Positions 22,201 through 36,400 are shown, counted from the first letter of the stretch. The stretch: 64,000 nt of DNA from Plantago elongata (GCA_036897095.1 JAYMSP010000009.1:1-64000); one strand, 5' to 3'. The notes: a model not told the origin generated them from the sequence alone. Program-made: numbers and translations.

Positions 22201-25096
22201 TTTTATCCATACAGAAGAAAAGGTGGAGCTAATAAGCCAAATATTCCGTAATAGTTCTAGCTTACACATTATATTTCTTAGTCATAATGTAAACTGGAGA
22301 CTCTCTCCTCTCACCTGTCTTGTTCCCTTTGCTTTTGTCAATTCTATCTTTCATATTGGCATGGAGATTACCGTCACCTTCCATGCTCATATAAATATAT
22401 TTTATTTTTTTACCATATCTCATATCACCTGAATATCAGTATCTGGACTACTTCTTATCTGATTTTATCAGTTGTAAGACCACTTGAATATATTCTGATT
22501 GAATTTCACCTTCAAACTCCTCAGGAATCAAGAATACCCTTGCAGATTTGGGTCACTCAGAAAAATAATGGCCTTCAAAATGAAGAAGGTCATGGCGAAG
22601 GTAGAAGTTTCCCTCCTTCTCCTCCTCCTCCTCCTCCTCCTCCTCCTCCTCCTCCCAGGCTTCATAATCACACGAGTTCTAACTTGCCACTGCATGGTTT
22701 CTCATGATACTTTTTGGTACTAGGACATTATCGTGCACAGTTGGTCTAGGATTAATCAAATTGGATACAAGTGTACATCTCTGGTCATTAATGACTGCAA
22801 TTTATTTAAGTTCATTATTACTAGCTATATTGCTATATTATCTTATATACCATGAAATTTTCAGGTATTGTTCCTCTGACAACTATACTTTTGGATGTAT
22901 ACTGGAGAGAGAAAAATGCTGATTCGGAGTGGGTAAATATTCTGTCCTTTCCTATTTCTTATGTACATTGATTCAAATCCTAAATCTGTATTTGCACCTT
23001 CCCTCCTACATCTGCAAAAGAAGGGCTTGGTACAATGTCACTAATTATTATGAATGTTATTGTTTGCCCTTGCAGGCCAAATTGAACGAGACTTTTGATG
23101 AAGTTGAGGAAGGCTATGACAGTTCAAGAGATGAGATTTCATCTGTTTCTTCATACAACCTTATGAAGGAAGATGTAAATAGAACTTTCGGAAGTTCATT
23201 GTCATTGCAGTCATTTGCAGCCAGGTCTTCAACTAAAGGTTCTCTCTATGTTGAAGGGCGTACAAGCATATCATCTAATGTGGCACTTCCTAAGTTGGCT
23301 GTGGCTGAGGTCTTACACGATTCCAGTGATGGTATATTCTATTCTGTTTTTGTGCTTACAGTGTGACACTTCGTCAGAAATTTGAAATTACACATTTGAG
23401 CAGGCATTGTTTAGTTGTAATTTTTATATATTGCTGCTCACCAAGATAATCATGATATGCTGCTTATAACTTATCTTTTTAAACATTGTCACCAGATAGA
23501 TCCAATGGTATTGCTTCTCCAAGTCAACCCCCCAAAAATTTAAGAGCCTTTTCTGAAGATGAAGAATCACAACAACCATCTGCTTCAGGATCTGTCGAAT
23601 CTGGACCATGTAATTATGTTATTGATGGTCATATTCATTTTACTGATTAATTTTTACATTTTTCGTAACTAATTTTATGTCACATTTTCTGCAGCAGAAG
23701 GGTTTGTTAGAGGTAGATCATACAACATCAGACTGGATGACCAAGTTCTTCTGAGGTTTTCACCCAAGAATTCTGATTCCAATTATTACTTCAGTGACAT
23801 GGTAAGTACAACAACTTGGTGGTATGTGGCGTTGATTTTGATCATCATTATGGTTTTCTTATTTTATTATTCACAGATAGGTGGCACGCTTACTTTCTTC
23901 CATGAAGAAGGAACAAGGAGATGCCTTGAGGTATGGGTTTATTCCTGAATAAATTAAGCAGCAATCGGCTCGATTTAACAGTCTACATCTTCAACTTGAT
24001 TGGGATTGCTGGTACTTTACAGCTATCGATAACTTTGGAGATGACGGAGACCATAAGTCGGCGTTTTGTCCACCCTTCTCGGAGGAGATCCCCTACTATA
24101 ACCAAGGTTTGTAGTTATGCCGTCTAATGGTTCTTTTATGGTTCTTTTATTAAACATAATACATGTATGTTATCTTGTCTTCCTTTTATGGCTCAGTATG
24201 TTTTACATTATCATAATATGATGTATTGGACTTGAACATCCTCTCACATGATAAAAGAAAAGGTACGTATCCCTGACATGATTGGTCTGCAGTTCTGCTG
24301 GAACCAATAAGCATAAGATATCACAAGTCAAATATTTAGCCCATTTCATTGTGGCCTTTATGAGAATTAATGGACCACCAACTGATGAGAAATGACTCTC
24401 AGCATTGGTTGATCCATGTACTTGTGATTCAATGGCACTGTCAAGTATACCAGGGGACCTCGAAGTTTATTTCCTTTACATTTATATAAAGAAGCTCATC
24501 CAACAATTTTTCAGAAAAATACTTCTGCATGTTGAGTGAGTTGTAATGAAGTAATGAACTTGGTTTGTAATTTCTTGGCAGGTTTATGTTTTGTAACAAG
24601 TGGTGAATTTTGAATCACAATTTTCTGTGTAAGAGCTAGCAATTAACAACTGATTCTTATGTTACTCCAAGTGCAGGTTCATAGCGATCACCACGAAATA
24701 GTGGCAGATTTGATCCAGACAAGCTTTCTTTTTTCTATCCCAGTTGATGGTCCCATGAGCTTTTCTACCCGTTATGTATCTGTCCAATGGGCTCTTCGAT
24801 TCGAATTTCTTACGACTCCAAAAAATGTGGACTGGGCTAGGTATATACTCCTGGCCTTGTGCCAAGGTTCCAGATTGATGAAGTTGATTTAGAGTGATTG
24901 TTCCTCCCTGACTACATGGATCTTATCTATTTTTCATTTATTGTCAAGGTATGAGCATCCTCTTCTCATAGAGGGAAGGGACAAATGTGACTGGGTTCTA
25001 CCAATTACTGTTCATGCGCCTCCTTTAGGAGCTGCAGCAGCACAAACTCGAAGTGAGAAACAGTCCTTGTCGGAGCCATCTTGGATTCGCACTTGA
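19262..25096 (+). CDS. RGP1: RGP1-like subunit of the Ric1-Rgp1 Rab GEF (13 exons)
   Basis: Thirteen exons fit GT-AG sites with continuous phase: 19262-19559, 20886-20963, 21193-21261, 21868-22025, 22525-22696, 22865-22932, 23076-23331, 23496-23609, 23695-23801, 23877-23930, 24023-24106, 24677-24840, 24949-25096 (589 residues). The N-terminal part reads LETDRDVYRAGDLITCTIEV, an arrestin-like beta-sandwich start. Further Rgp1 segments are LLPSVMPPSYRGATIRYLYY, RIPLQIWV, YNIRLDDQVLLRFSPKNSDS, GGTLTFFHEEGTRRCLEVS and a C-terminal CDWVLPITVHAPP. In yeast and animals Rgp1 with Ric1 activates Ypt6/Rab6 at the Golgi; the same role is inferred here. A (CCT)n microsatellite in exon 5 (22611-22656) codes a run of about 14 prolines. 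Intron 1 (1.3 kb) holds a local tandem duplication (about 19795-19930). No break was seen. Confidence 0.9.
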
Positions 25097-27941
25097 AGGT
25101 AAAATCAGTAGTCGAACTGTTGCAGCTCATCATGTAACTTTTGATAGCTCAACAATTTCTGTGTGGCCTATTATTATTTGTTTTTCTGCCCCTACCAACC
25201 CACACAAAAAGTGGAAAGTTCACCATGAGCCATACAGCTGAATTTGTCCATGATATGTAAGTTGACTGCGACCATTAAGTATAATCAACCATTGTGTGGT
25301 TTGGATCGAAGAAAGCTCACAAGTTTCATCACCCAGTGCGCAATTCCATTGTGGCACATAGATCATATATGCCATAATGCTGTAGCACATCATCATGGTT
25401 TATTTTTCCTTCTTTCCTGCGACATCCCATTTTTGTGGAGAATTTACTCCTGTATTGGAGAATACACACAACAATATTGCATAGTGCTATAGTCTAAACG
25501 ATTCATCATTTCTGAGAAGTGAAGCTCCTTAGAACTCTCAATGTACTTATCTGTAGTGCATGTTTCAGGTTCCAGAACAGATCTCAATTTGTAGCGCAAC
25601 TGGCTCAATGTGGATAATGCCAAGTCTTCCGTTGGGACTTGAGAAATCTGGATATTCCGCGTTAATTGGCCTCTTCTTGATGATCATATGAAGTCAAGTA
25701 ATCATTCTTGTCACAGATGCAGCCTTATCGTTGATCATCTATTTATTATCCTACACTGCCATTTTCGGCAGTGAGAGACCATTGACCAGGATGATTCATT
25801 TCCAATATCAAGGATCGAATTCAAGCCACGAAAATGTATTCTTCCTTGGTTCTTCCTTGTTTATTATTAAGTTTTGTCTTCCCCAAACGTCCAATATTTC
25901 CTTTTCCTATCCTCAAATGATTTGCGATGTTGATTCATTTGCTCTGAAGTACGTGTGAGATGCTCGTGTTTAGTATAGTCCAATAAACTTTATAGATCAC
26001 ATTTTACGTGCTCTGAAGATAATTAAGAAGGTATTCACTCTTACTGGTCTTGAAACATCCTCGTTGATTCTTGTGTTCCTTACAGGTTTATGATTGTTAA
26101 AAGTTCCGATCAATCTATCTTCTATGTGTATCAAGATGATTGGCATAGGATTGCGAGTTCTTAACACGTAAAACTGCAATAAATTTTGATCTGGCTCGGA
26201 TATGAAGATTAACTTGTGGTTGTTTGTTCCTTGTCTATAGATGATTCTATTCTCCCCATATCTTTTTTTTCTTTTTCCTTTTCTTTTACATTCTGCATTT
26301 TACGTTATATTCTTGAGTGACTGATGATATCATCTACAAGGAATGTCCGAATATGCCACGGGGTTCTCTCTTGTTTTCTTCTCTTTGAATCATAATGTAG
26401 TACTGCTAGTATATTATAATTGTTTCAACTTTCAACTCATCGATCAATATATTTAAACTGGAGGCAATCATCTAATGAACCAAGCAAATCAGGTACCAAT
26501 ACATGTAGTATGTAAACTCAATGCTGTCACCAACCAAATGGACTAAACGAATCAGGTACCACCAACATTAAAATGTACGTGAACTTAGGTCGAACATTAT
26601 TTTTCATATTTTACTCTTCGTTTACTAACGAATGGACTCTCATGTTCACGTAGTAGCCTGTACAACGTTCCAGAATTACTCTCTTTTGACGATTAAGCTA
26701 ACCTTGGTGGACGGTAGTTATGCTACAAACACAAACTCAAGCTTCCCAAGGCAATGTATTTACCTTTTTTGTACCTTAACATACAAAACATGGTTAAGAT
26801 CAGTCCAAGTCCAAATTAGAATTTTGTTTTATTGAGGTCCCGCGAATGTGACATGGATCTCTCATTGCTCGGCTGACCCATATTTTACTGTAATTGTCAA
26901 ACAGCAAACAATTTCCAAATGGAACATGTCTCCATCATTCTACCACTGTAGAATTAAATTCTATAATATGATTGCAATATGCATAGGCCTACTTGACATT
27001 TAAAAATCTTCAATTATATAAAATATGTATTGGCAATTGGTGTCACACCTAATTGGATTAATCTAGCTCACTCTTGTCCCTCGGAGGTGGAGGAGATAAG
27101 ATCTTTTAATAATCTCATCAATCATCAAATATTGAAATTAAAATCCCATATGCATGCAGGCTTTCTTAATATTTGTGGTTTCCTTTCCCATTTCACTTTA
27201 ATTGATATACTTTCACCACGAGTAAAATTTTAAATTAAACATGTGCACCTTTTTAAGTGAAATAAGCTCTCTACTTCCAAAAAAATTTATCTACCACACG
27301 GTTGGCGTATATTTTTAGGTGGAAAAAATGTAACCAAAAATAAGATATATAAAAGATTGGTACAGGTGTATTTATAATATAAAATATGCCATTTGTATGT
27401 AAATTTGAGATTGTTTATTAACGTATAATAGTTTATATTTTTAATAGTATATGAAGTTTTGTTGAACTACTAAAAATAATAAATATATAACGATTACGGG
27501 ATGAAAGAGTAATCTTCTTCATTAATAAAGAATTTATCAACTTAACTCAGAGAACTGACGAATAATCATTACATTAATTTAATTTGCAAAGAAAAAATAA
27601 ATTAATGGATTACTAGTACATGTTTTAAATAATGCGGCAGAACAATAGCTTCCTTATATTGTATTATTGACTTCAAACTAATGATATAAATGTACAATAA
27701 AATCTGAAATAATATGTTTAATTATTTGGCTTTCATTTAAAAAAATTGAAGTCAAGTTATATAAGTTTTTCTACTCACTCAGTAACCTTCTAAGACTTAT
27801 TTTTGCAAAATATCGGAATTATTTGACAATTTTCTTTTTCTTTTTTTGAGAATCATATGTTAACATATTCAAACATAAAAAAAGGAAAGAAAAGTAGTTT
27901 GTTATGAACTTATTATTGTTAAGTGGGGTTTGGTTAATTTT
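25097..27941. other. Region downstream of RGP1, no gene seen
   Basis: The first part should be the RGP1 3' UTR. A TGTTTCAG-like acceptor near 25563 could reflect 3' UTR splicing but no coding continues. ORFs (for example 25244-25492, 26632-26835, 27030-27233) are short and featureless. Two CAAATCAGGTACCA-type direct words (26485, 26548) are the only local repeat seen. Confidence 0.35.
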
Positions 27942-28457
27942 AGTACTACGTCGCACTGTATTATCGATAGTACACCTTAAAAAATATGATAAATGTTACC
28001 ATTTAATATTTTAAAATTAGCTTATAATCAATTCTTATAATTAAAATAATTTTTAAAATACAAATTATATAAATTTACAATCTCATCCCTCCTAAATAGT
28101 TAATTTACAATTTCAAAAAAAAAATCAATCATCTCCAAAACTACTTCCGCCACCATCGCCGTTGGAGCATTCTTTTTTTTTAGAATCGTTTCGGTTTCGA
28201 GCTTCCATGGAAGCCCATGGCGGAAGCTCAAACGTCGGAGCTCCGGTATCCTTCTTTTATTTATTATTTTTTTTTTTTGTAAAATGTAAGAAATGTAAAA
28301 TTGGATGTTTGTGAAATTATTAATAGTTATTGGGTTAATCTTGAATTGTTTTGGGCATATTTTGCTAAGATTGAAATATAAGGGATGTTTAATTAAATAA
28401 TTTTAAAAAGTATTTTAATATAGTGCGACGTCGCACTACGTTATTATGCGATAGTAC
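27942..28457. mobile_element. Unclassified repeat element bounded by GTCGCAC direct repeats
   Basis: Related stretches of 32-37 bases lie at 27942-27973 (ACGTCGCACTGTATTATCGA) and 28421-28457 (ACGTCGCACTACGTTATTAT) in the same orientation, about 480 bp apart. The right copy begins with a perfect 16 bp palindrome AGTGCGACGTCGCACT (28422-28437). Between them lies AT-rich DNA around a GC-rich core (28135-28250) with CGCCACCATCGCCGTTGGAG and a CATGG-rich stretch that looks gene-derived. No ORF of length is seen. It could be a non-autonomous DNA element that captured a gene start. Confidence 0.45.
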
Positions 28458-29049
28458 GACGTCTTGTCGCATTAATAAAAATTGAAGGGTTGAAATTTAA
28501 TCTTTGAATTGATTCAACAGTTTAAGTCGCAATACTAATAATAGTACAATACAACAGTACTATTCTTAGCCATACCGAACAAGTAGTCAAATTAGAGTCA
28601 AAATAGTGTTGTAAATTTCCTACAGGTTGCTTACCTTTGTGCTTATCTTATTTTCTTCAATTCTTGTTCTTTATTTTTCATGCAAAAACAAGAATATTCG
28701 TAAATACTACATTATCATCATCAGCCCACAGTCCACAACAAACACCACAAAACCACTCTCCTCCCACAAAAAGACAGCAATCCTATTTATAGAAATCCAC
28801 AAAAAACAATTACCCCAAATTACATCAAAGATTCAATTTTTTAACCCTAAAATCAAATCCTATTTGAGTTACATCTTACAAGGGAAATATCATAAACAAA
28901 ATCTCCCATTATTACTTTGCACTATGGAAGCTGATGTTGTAATCTCATTCCAGCTCAAACCCTTGTAATAGTTTAACCAAAAAAAGCTTTCTTTTTCAAG
29001 AATCAAAGGGGTTTTGTTGTGTAAAGGTTAAATCTTACGGCTTAGAGAT
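28458..29049. other. Region upstream of the RMR receptor gene
   Basis: This should hold the promoter and 5' UTR of the next gene. An ORF at 28627-28968 is low-complexity, starts at TTG and resembles no protein. The sequence just before 29050 (GGTTAAATCTTACGGCTTAG) is plausible leader. Confidence 0.35.
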
Positions 29050-32000
29050 ATGTTGAAATTGTGGGTTTTTGTCTGCTCGATTTTCTTGCTAATGGGTTGT
29101 TCCGGAGTTTCAGCTAATTTGGTTTTGATAGCTAAAAACGTTACTCAATCTTTTGACGACAGTGAAGCTAATTTCGGTGAGTCAATTTCTATTTATCATG
29201 GGTTTTGGATTAGATTTTTTGTTTTGAATCTGGAGATTTGTTTTGTTAGTCTATTGTGATTGACCATCATGGATTTGTCAAAAGATAATAGGTTTCAACT
29301 GTGCAAATAAGTCAATTCTACCTGGCTTTGTATCTGATTATTTCTAGATAATTTATCGGTCGAATACAGTGCTCTTATTGGAGTCTTGCTCTTAAATTTA
29401 GCTTGAGAACTTGATATAGGTAGTGGAGTTGATTGAGTGATCATATTGGTTATAGATTAGCTTGTATGGCAGCCCATTTCTTTACCAGATTATGATACCA
29501 CTGGAGCAAAAGTTTTGATTTGGCTTAACCTATGAGCTTTTGGATTTCTCGAGAACTTTCAACATGTTTTGACCCTTTTGAAACACTATATATAAACTTT
29601 CTTCTGGCAGCCTACTTCATCAGGATATGATGCATAAACTTTCTTTAGCTTGTCTCGGTACAGTTGAAGTTGCCTCTTTTGTAAAATCTATAGAGGTCAT
29701 GCTGTGAAAGTGCAAAATTTTCAATGTCGTCGATGGCAGTATTTAAGTTCTTGCAAGTGTATGGTATTTGAGCTAGCATGGTTCCGCTTAGGCTACTTAA
29801 TGGGACTGGTATAGGTTAATAGCTTATTTTGTGCTTGTTATTGGTCCTGATGGAAGTGTTTCTCGGTTTCAGCGCCATCAGTTAAAGGTTCTGGAATATG
29901 TGGGACATTATACATTGCGGAGCCATTGGATGCATGCTCTTCGCTAACAAATAAGATTGTACGTAAAGTGAATGACACCAAGTTGGCATTTGTATTGATG
30001 ATCAGAGGAGAATGCAGCTTTGAGGACAAAATCAGAAGAGCTCAAGCTGCAGGTTTCAATGCATCCATTGTTTATGACAATCAAGTTGGCGTATTAGTTG
30101 CAAGTAGGTCCTCCTTCTCTGCTACTTCATTGGCATACATATTAAATCGTTACTTTCCAGACTGGATAATAGAAGAATGTGTCGTTTATTCTTTCAGAAC
30201 ACAAGTATTTAATGGCTTGGTTCTTATTCTCATCGATTAGGTGCATGCAATTGATCTTTAATTAGTGCTGTATTTTAAGGCCAGTTGGTAGAAGTTAGAA
30301 CGTAGCATTTGATCATTACGAAAATGGTTTCAATTTAATTATGAGTCAAAATAGGTTCTTTTGCATTAAATATGGAGCCGATTTTTTTACCACACTAATT
30401 TTGAAAATAAGCATTTAGATGCCCCCCCTCAAATAGATGCTACACATATTTTGATGAAGCAAATAGAGCATTTAATCATCGAGGGATGATGCGCGCTCAA
30501 TCATCTTAGGGCCGACCAAACTTAGTTCATCTCGTTAATATAAAAATATGCATCTAATAAATTTTAAATTTTGTTTGACACTCCCTCATTAACATGTTGG
30601 CTTTGTTCGAGTCAATGCTTAATAAGTGCAACTTCCTAGTCTTGGAGGTTTCGCAAAAACCTGACATATCCTAAAATGGCAAAAGTTGGACCCACTCTTA
30701 TCAATCCTTTATTCATGATCTCTATTTTGTTTACCTACTTACAACTTTAATTAATAATAGCCCCAACGACCCCTTTATTAATATCCCTCAAAAACCAAAT
30801 ATTCTCTCGCATGTGAAGTTTGGATAGAAAGAGGGAGTAAGACTTTTGGTAAGGTGCATTGCTAAAACCCCTTACTGGCTCGGCCCATGTGAGGTTTCAT
30901 TTGTTTTCGAAAAAAAATGTCAGTTTGGATTATCATCAAAACCTTTCTGCTAAAGCAATGAACTGGTGAAGCGCATAAATATCTTCGTGAAACCTAAGTT
31001 GCGCTCAACATTTTCATGTTAAACCTTTTCACTTAGAAATTTCTCGTTTGTTGGCTGTCAACTAATAAATTTGGCTGTCCGTTTTATTGTTCAAACATCT
31101 GAATTGAAAATCTTCTTTGAAGTCTTTATCATGATCTTTCTAGATTAGGTATATGGAGGTTTGCCTTTTCGATAAAGTAGCGATTTGTATGCATTTATTT
31201 ATACAGTAAGGGAGTAACAAATAAAAAGATTGTTGATTTCTTACCTTGTGGAAATGCAGTGGCAGGAAATTCTGCTGGTATAAAAACACCCGCAGTGTTT
31301 GTTTCAAAAGAATCAGGGGATATATTGGCAAAATATGCAGGCGCTACTGATGTGGAGCTATGGATAGTTCCGAGTTTTGAATTTTCGGCATGGTCCATAA
31401 TGGCAATCTCTTTCATATCCTTGCTTGCCATGTCTGCTGTCTTAGCTACCTGTTTCTTTGTTCGAAGGCATCGTATTAGAAGAGAACGGCCTAGAGGCGC
31501 TCCACGTGTACGTGAATTCCATGGGATGAGTGGTCGTTTGGTGCAAGCCATGCCCAGCTTAGTTTTCACAGCTGTTCTGGAGGATAATACTACTTCCAGA
31601 ACGTGTGCCATATGTCTTGAGGACTATAATATGGGAGACAAATTAAGAGTTCTGCCTTGCCGCCACAGTAAGTACTCCCTTATTCATGGGTAGTATTGGG
31701 TAATTAATAGCTTAAATTACGCAAACACCCATGGTGATGGTGGTATTGATTCTTTATGCCACTACACGTTTGTCATGTAAAACGACCATAAGCTCATCGA
31801 GTTTTGCATTATGCCAATAAAACGCCACTTGTGTGCTATTGTTGTTCAGTATACTGAAAACACTAGCCAGTAGTTTATTAAAAAACGAACTTTGAATAAT
31901 ATGAGAATGGATCCGCTAAAGTGATATGCTCACTGAAAAGGTATCAAAATAAAGCTCCATGGGTAGAATTGTTTAATATTTTAGGCCAGGTATATTACTT

Positions 32001-32687
32001 GCACTGAAAGCTTACATCGGAATGGATGTCAGCAAAACATCTGAGATAGTGTCTTAGTGAATTGTTAACCAAAACTTCTTGTGGTGTTATTCCAATTTAC
32101 CCTTGATGCTGATTTCTCATTTTATTTTTGCAGAGTTCCATGCCCTCTGCGTTGATGCATGGCTAACATCATGGAGAACTTTTTGTCCCGTCTGCAAGCG
32201 CGATGCTAGAACCAGCAACGGGGAACCACCAGCATCTGAATCAACTCCATTGCTGTCATCAGCTTCCCTTTCTGCATCTTCTGCTCTGTCCTCGTTCAGA
32301 TCATCAATAGCTTCATCGTCGGCCATACAAATCGATTCACAGCCATCAGGCTCACAACCTCAGTCCATCTCAAGCATGCCTTACTACCTCCAGCACTCTC
32401 TCCATTCCCAATCGCCTCACCTCGGTGTGAGTCGGAGCTCTGTAGACCTCAGGAACATGTCATCCCAAAGATCCAATAGTGCTTATTTAGTTTCCCCTCA
32501 CTCGTTGGGCTACCCTTCTTTGTCAGCTCTTAATTCAAGATACATGTCTCCGTACATTCCAAGTCCAGGGGTTGGTTCGTCTAGTTATCTCGGATCTTCA
32601 AGCCGCCAGGCTAACCCACTACACTATAGTGGGTCTGCTGCTAGCTTCTCACCATATACATCAGCTCAGTCACTTCCTGAATGCTAG
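29050..32687 (+). CDS. RMR: RMR vacuolar sorting receptor (PA-TM-RING-H2), 4 exons
   Basis: Exons 29050-29176, 29873-30103, 31260-31667 and 32134-32687 join in phase to 439 residues. Residues 1-22 form a signal peptide. A protease-associated domain spans about 40-155 ([12 protein letters not shown]-type core, here [17 protein letters not shown]). One membrane segment covers about 164-187, followed by basic [12 protein letters not shown]. The RING-H2 domain runs C235-C276 (CAIC, C253-R-H255-KFH258, C261, then CPVC) with all zinc ligands present. The C-terminal tail of about 160 residues is very rich in Ser/Pro/Tyr, as in long RMR proteins such as Arabidopsis RMR2. RMRs carry storage proteins from Golgi to protein storage vacuoles. 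The RING may also act as an E3 ligase. The family is secure; the member number is not. Confidence 0.93.
30581..30837. mobile_element. Stowaway-like MITE in RMR intron 2
   Basis: The left end CTCCCTCATTAAC and the right end GATAGAAAGAGGGAG followed by TA form a short inverted pair of the CTCCCTC...GAGGGAG type known in Stowaway (Tc1/mariner) MITEs. The left flank is CA rather than TA, so the target duplication is imperfect. About 257 bp, no ORF. Confidence 0.4.
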
Positions 32688-33482
32688 CGTAAGTTCTTGT
32701 CCTGTTGGCCCGAGTTCCCTGAGCCTGAAGGACCATCTGTGTTCGAGTCTTGGCTCCAAGTTGACTGCTATATGTGTACATTGTAGTGGAAAAGTTGTAG
32801 TATGATGATGTGAGTTGAGAATTTCTATACAATCCAGATTGTTGTATACTGATACACTCTGATAGATATGTGATTCGTGCTGTTGTACTGGGTTTTTCCT
32901 TATACTTTTTGGCAGTTTGTATTACCCTGTATTTAATGCTTCTTACATGAAAGGTATTTCTTGTGGTTGTACTTGTATATGATAAGGCTTTGGGGTTGTA
33001 TTTATTTCCGGTGACCAATTATTCACATGGATTAAATTTATAGGGGGCGGCTTACTATGGTTATTGACTGATATTGTAATTTGTATTTCGTACTTCCTAA
33101 AATTATTAGAGTTGTTTGTAAAATAGAAATTTTCAATTGTTGGATTATGTGGTTTGCTAAAATTCAAATGGCGTTGACACGTAGTTAATGGAAAAGTTAA
33201 CACCAATTAACTTGTGCAAGGTGAATTTCTACAAAAGTTAAACTTCAGAAAAAAGTTGGTGTAAATTCAAATTGAACAAAAAGGTTTTGATGCAAAAATA
33301 AAGTTGCGTCTTTAATGAATACTGAGTATGAGATTTTTACGAAATAGTAGTGAAACTCAAATACAGATTACACTGCATTCAATATATTGTCTCTAGAACT
33401 ATGCACCTTTAAAAATCAATTTTCTCCATGTTGAACATAATTAGTTTCAAGAACAAAATATAAATATTGGAAAAGAACAAAA
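32688..33482. other. Convergent 3' region between RMR and PheRS beta
   Basis: The two genes point at each other across 795 bp, so this holds both 3' UTRs. Minus-strand ORFs at 32641-33018 and 32943-33206 are non-coding in character. No repeat recognised. Confidence 0.45.
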
Positions 33483-36400
33483 TTACAGCAAACTCTCAAT
33501 ATCAATTTCCACCAAGGAACATGGATCTGAAATGTCGAAATTACTCAACACCTGCAATCAAGCAAGAATACACTGAATAAAAACCACACCGTTGCCACAA
33601 GTCTACAGATAAATCATAGTTGCAGAAAGATAATTTCTCAAATGTGTGAATTATAACAGCAGCGAATATACCTGTGGGTGCACAATTCCAAAAGTGCCAA
33701 TAATATTCCCTTTGTAAATGATGCTGGCTTGTCTACCAGCGAGAAACTCAGGCTCCTGCAGAAGCAAACAATTAGGAATAACAAAATAAACTAAACACAT
33801 CATTTGTTTAAACATCCACACGGCAATCGGGAGGAAATGGAAGATAAAACATACCTCTGAACGTTGAATATAGTAGTCGTCAGTTTCAACTTCAGGTAAC
33901 CTAAGAGGTACCCCCGCGACTTCCATTATTCTATCCACAAGACCATGAATGAGCTGAAAAGAATCACTAATTAGCCGAGATACAGTTTTTTCCATAGATA
34001 ATCAAAAAAACATCCGTCTTAATATAATATCAGAGGCTTGATGGCACGTGGCAGAACCCCTAACACGGCCAATTGGTCTGGCGAGATTTATCCAAATGAC
34101 TGGTTTACTTACCTCGAATCCGGAAGTGGCTCCACAATATATAGCTGCAAGACGCCGATGATTTGATGCACCAACATCTTTTGTCTCATCCAGAAGCACC
34201 ACATCACCCACTTCAAAAATCTGAATCAGGATAAGTTTTAATGAGAGACATACAGAATTTCAAATTTACAGAACATAAAAGGCAAATTATATGGAAACAC
34301 ATCTGCAAACATTTAAATTAATAGTAATAATAAAAGAAAAATAAGAAAGACGAACACAGGAAATAATCACATACCTTGATTGGTTTCGGATGGTTTTTAT
34401 TTTCCCCCATGGTTTTCAATATACCAGGCATAAGAGTGGTGCGTACAACCTGCAATAATAATAAGGAATATAATAAAAAAACAGACGCAGGAAAAATACT
34501 GCAGAATGAGACATAAGGCAAAGGTACCACCATTCAACATGTACCAAGTTAAACGATGAAAATTAATTGTTGACTTGTCCTAGGAGAGCATCCATGAAGG
34601 TTGGAAGGTAACAAGCAATTAACACAGAAATCGATAAATAACCAGCCAAAAGACCTGGTACTGTTAGTGGTATAATAACATGATTATATGAAGACAAAAT
34701 TGTTGAACTGATCATAGTAAGCTGATGTATATGTTGTCCCATAAATCCTAACCATGTATACTTTATAATGATGCTTAATCCGCTATCAGTGTCACCAAAT
34801 TTTCAATCTAAAAGGCATCCAATAGAACAGACCACAGAAAATTTCGTTCAACACCTGAAAGATACAGTGAGTTGGGTTCTACTTCTACAGCAATATTCAA
34901 ATACCAGAAAGCTAACAGCCTAAATAAAGTAAAATGACAAAAACAAGACATGGTATTGTTAAATGTTACAAGACAAATGGAGTGAACTGGTAATAAAATA
35001 GGGAAGAGACTACAGCCACAATGTGAGGTTAACAGATAAAAAATGAAAAGTAAGACAAACCTCAAAATCAGCAGTACGGGGATTTCCATTAATTGCTGCA
35101 GTTGCATTGTCATCTTTGCGGTTAAGCTTAGTAAAGATTTCTTCGTATGAGCATAATACAAATGTCAACACCTCTGTATAACCAACCATTGCAATCTATG
35201 GGCAAATTAAAAACAAGACTGTCAAAAGAGATGCACTATAACTAAACATCAATAATCACATCACGAGGAAGGTTGACAGTGCATTTTGCCATGGCACGTT
35301 GACTATAATAGCTGGCATGTGCGTGCGTGCAAACCTTGTCAAGATCGCCCATGAGAGAATATAAAACAATTGGCCTAAGAAACACTAGCCCTTCATACAT
35401 GCTCCAAAAGAAAGTTCAATGCTAATCAATAAGGCCCCGCGCCAAAATGGTACTGCATTGCAGCCTACATCGATGGCAGAAGTGCCTGAAGTGCTATAAC
35501 TGGGAGTAGTGCCTTCCACATTATAAATTTAATAGTACGTGTTGGAAACTTGGAGAACATCACTCCAAAAAATAATTAAAATTTTCAACATGTATAGACC
35601 AAAACCCCAGAAGGATAGTTCATGATCTAGTTCATATGCAACATTAATTAGAATGGTCTCTTCATGAGGAGAACCACACTGTATCATCATTCAGTATTAT
35701 ATAGTAAAAAACAGGTATCAGTTTCCCTACCTCTGATCGGATGAGTTCACTAAACTGGTTCAGTGACTGGGGCTTCACAGATGGAAATTTTATCTTTGGA
35801 ATTTCATTGTAACCATACGCAATTGCGACATCCTTGAATTTTGAATCATAAGAAAGAAGAAAATTATATCAGCACTACTGCAAGGATGAATGCTTTGAGT
35901 AGTGCCATAAAGCTTAAAGACAATACCTCAGCCACATCACAAGGATGGAGAATGTCACTTCTTGTTGGAGGAACGGCTATAGTGAATTTAGTTTGGTTCT
36001 CTTCTAGTACAGAATCTTCCACTTGTAGTTGCATCTTGTTCAACAAACCAGCCACCTGTAATTTGATTGTTATGTATTTAACGAGAAACAGGATTACAGG
36101 AACACATGCATCTTTCACCACTATTTGTCTAAAACATGCAAGTCTATGTTTAAGGTTAGGAGTCATGTCCTCATGGTCCTTGAACTCTCTAACAGTTAAG
36201 AGGGGATAAAACCAGTCAGTTTATTAATGAAGGGCTTAGATAGTCATAGAGAAACAATGAGAAGAAAGGAGTGTACTTGATACCTTATCGGCTGGGAGAG
36301 TCACTCCAACTATGCTTGTAATATATGATAGAGGCACAGCCATCTGGTAGAACGACAGGTCAGGGCATATGTATGATTCTCCATCCGGATAAATCACTTC

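Noticed and set aside
28627-28968. 113-codon ORF upstream of RMR
   Set aside because: Starts at TTG, biased Lys/Ile composition, no motif. It is probably leader or intergenic DNA.
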